From Candidatus Spyradenecus faecavium (GTDB taxonomy: Bacteria > Verrucomicrobiota > Kiritimatiellia > RFP12 > DVOR01), in assembly GCA_018713405.1 (NCBI GenBank), contig DVOR01000240.1, positions 1 to 7,604 on the forward strand: a stretch of DNA of 7,604 nt, written 5' to 3'. Positions 7,256 through 7,604 of the stretch are shown here, in pieces. The notes below the pieces were generated by a model. The model ran no database searches and was not told the origin of the DNA. It saw nothing but the letters and a program-made list of their open reading frames with translations. Every line of letters begins with the position of its first letter. The first letter of the stretch is position 1. The translations under genes and the position numbers were made by a program.

Positions 7256-7604
7256 ATGCGCATGGGCATAGGCTTTGACACGCACCGGCTGGTGGAGGGG
7301 CGGAAGCTCATCCTGGGCGGGGTCGAGATCCCGCACACGGTCGGCCTGCTGGGCCACTCCGACGCCGACGTGCTGACGCACGCCATCATGGACGCGTTGC
7401 TGGGGGCCGTCGCCGACGGCGACATCGGGCAACACTTCCCCGACACCGACCCCAAGTGGGAGGGCGCCGACAGCATCGCCCTCCTGCGGGCCGTCGTCGC
7501 GCGCTTGGCCGGGCTGGGATGGCGCGTGGGCAACGTCGACGCCACCGTCCTGGCCGAGCGCCCCAAACTGATGCCGCACCTCCCCGCCATGCGCGAGCGG
7601 CTCC
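7256..7604 (+). CDS. ispF: 2-C-methyl-D-erythritol 2,4-cyclodiphosphate synthase IspF (partial, 3' end beyond window)
   Basis: IspF makes the cyclic diphosphate MEcPP from CDP-methylerythritol phosphate in the non-mevalonate isoprenoid pathway, as a cytoplasmic homotrimer. The visible 116 residues (full family length about 155-160) align without gaps with E. coli numbering. Metal ligands are D8 and H10 (GIGFDTHR, 4-11) and H42. The catalytic loop is GHSDAD (33-38), followed by AIMDALLGA (43-51), then DIGQHFPDTD (56-65), where H60 replaces the more usual Leu. GNVDAT (92-97) marks the nucleotide-binding side. ATG 7256 is preceded by AAAGGAG 6 nt upstream; a second ATG two codons on would also preserve the domain. 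It lies 28 nt after ettA on the same strand, so co-transcription is likely. The C-terminus is cut by the window edge; whether it is fused to another enzyme such as IspD cannot be seen. Confidence 0.95.
   Translation, partial: MRMGIGFDTHRLVEGRKLILGGVEIPHTVGLLGHSDADVLTHAIMDALLGAVADGDIGQHFPDTDPKWEGADSIALLRAVVARLAGLGWRVGNVDATVLAERPKLMPHLPAMRERL

Overview
The window is GC-rich bacterial DNA with two gene groups facing away from each other. The minus strand carries a chaperone gene (clpB) and, further down, a restriction-modification-like pair. The plus strand carries a metallophosphoesterase gene, ettA and the start of ispF. A near-perfect sigma-54 promoter, a full-length ClpB, an EttA-type ABC-F protein and an MEP-pathway enzyme fit a Gram-negative-type bacterium. 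From memory, the closest-looking relatives of the phosphoesterase and of the restriction-modification proteins are in gut anaerobes. A GC-rich PVC-type lineage (Kiritimatiellae, Lentisphaerae or Verrucomicrobia) is a guess only; no marker here settles the taxon.

Layout. Positions 1-637 (minus) hold the N-terminal 212 residues of a large protein with a GIY-YIG-like module followed by a superfamily 2 helicase/translocase Walker A region; it runs off the left edge. Positions 642-1568 (minus) encode a 308-residue 'restriction endonuclease subunit M'-type protein just upstream in the same operon. Positions 1569-2089 contain no gene but are unusually full of structure: a sigma-70-like promoter, a leader of about 215 nt with nested inverted repeats including one that covers the only Shine-Dalgarno of the M gene, four 22-bp-spaced CCCTAAGGG palindromes just upstream of that promoter, a G-quadruplex motif, and the clpB terminator.

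Positions 2090-4618 (minus) encode the disaggregase ClpB. The 245-bp divergent region 4619-4863 holds a -24/-12 promoter for clpB, six TGCCA/TGGCA half-sites (one within the promoter, five at an enhancer-like distance), and an extended -10 promoter so close to the opposite gene that its mRNA may be leaderless. Positions 4864-5559 (metallophosphoesterase), 5572-7227 (EttA) and 7256 to the right edge (IspF) are tightly spaced and probably co-transcribed.

How the genes relate. The chaperone, translation-throttle and isoprenoid genes are housekeeping. The restriction-modification pair looks like an accessory defence module next to clpB, with its own promoter and complex upstream region. The two candidate novelties are this pair, whose M subunit has a SAM-site-like segment but no visible NPPY catalytic motif, with its structured leader; and the apparent sigma-54 plus enhancer control of clpB in place of a recognisable heat-shock element.
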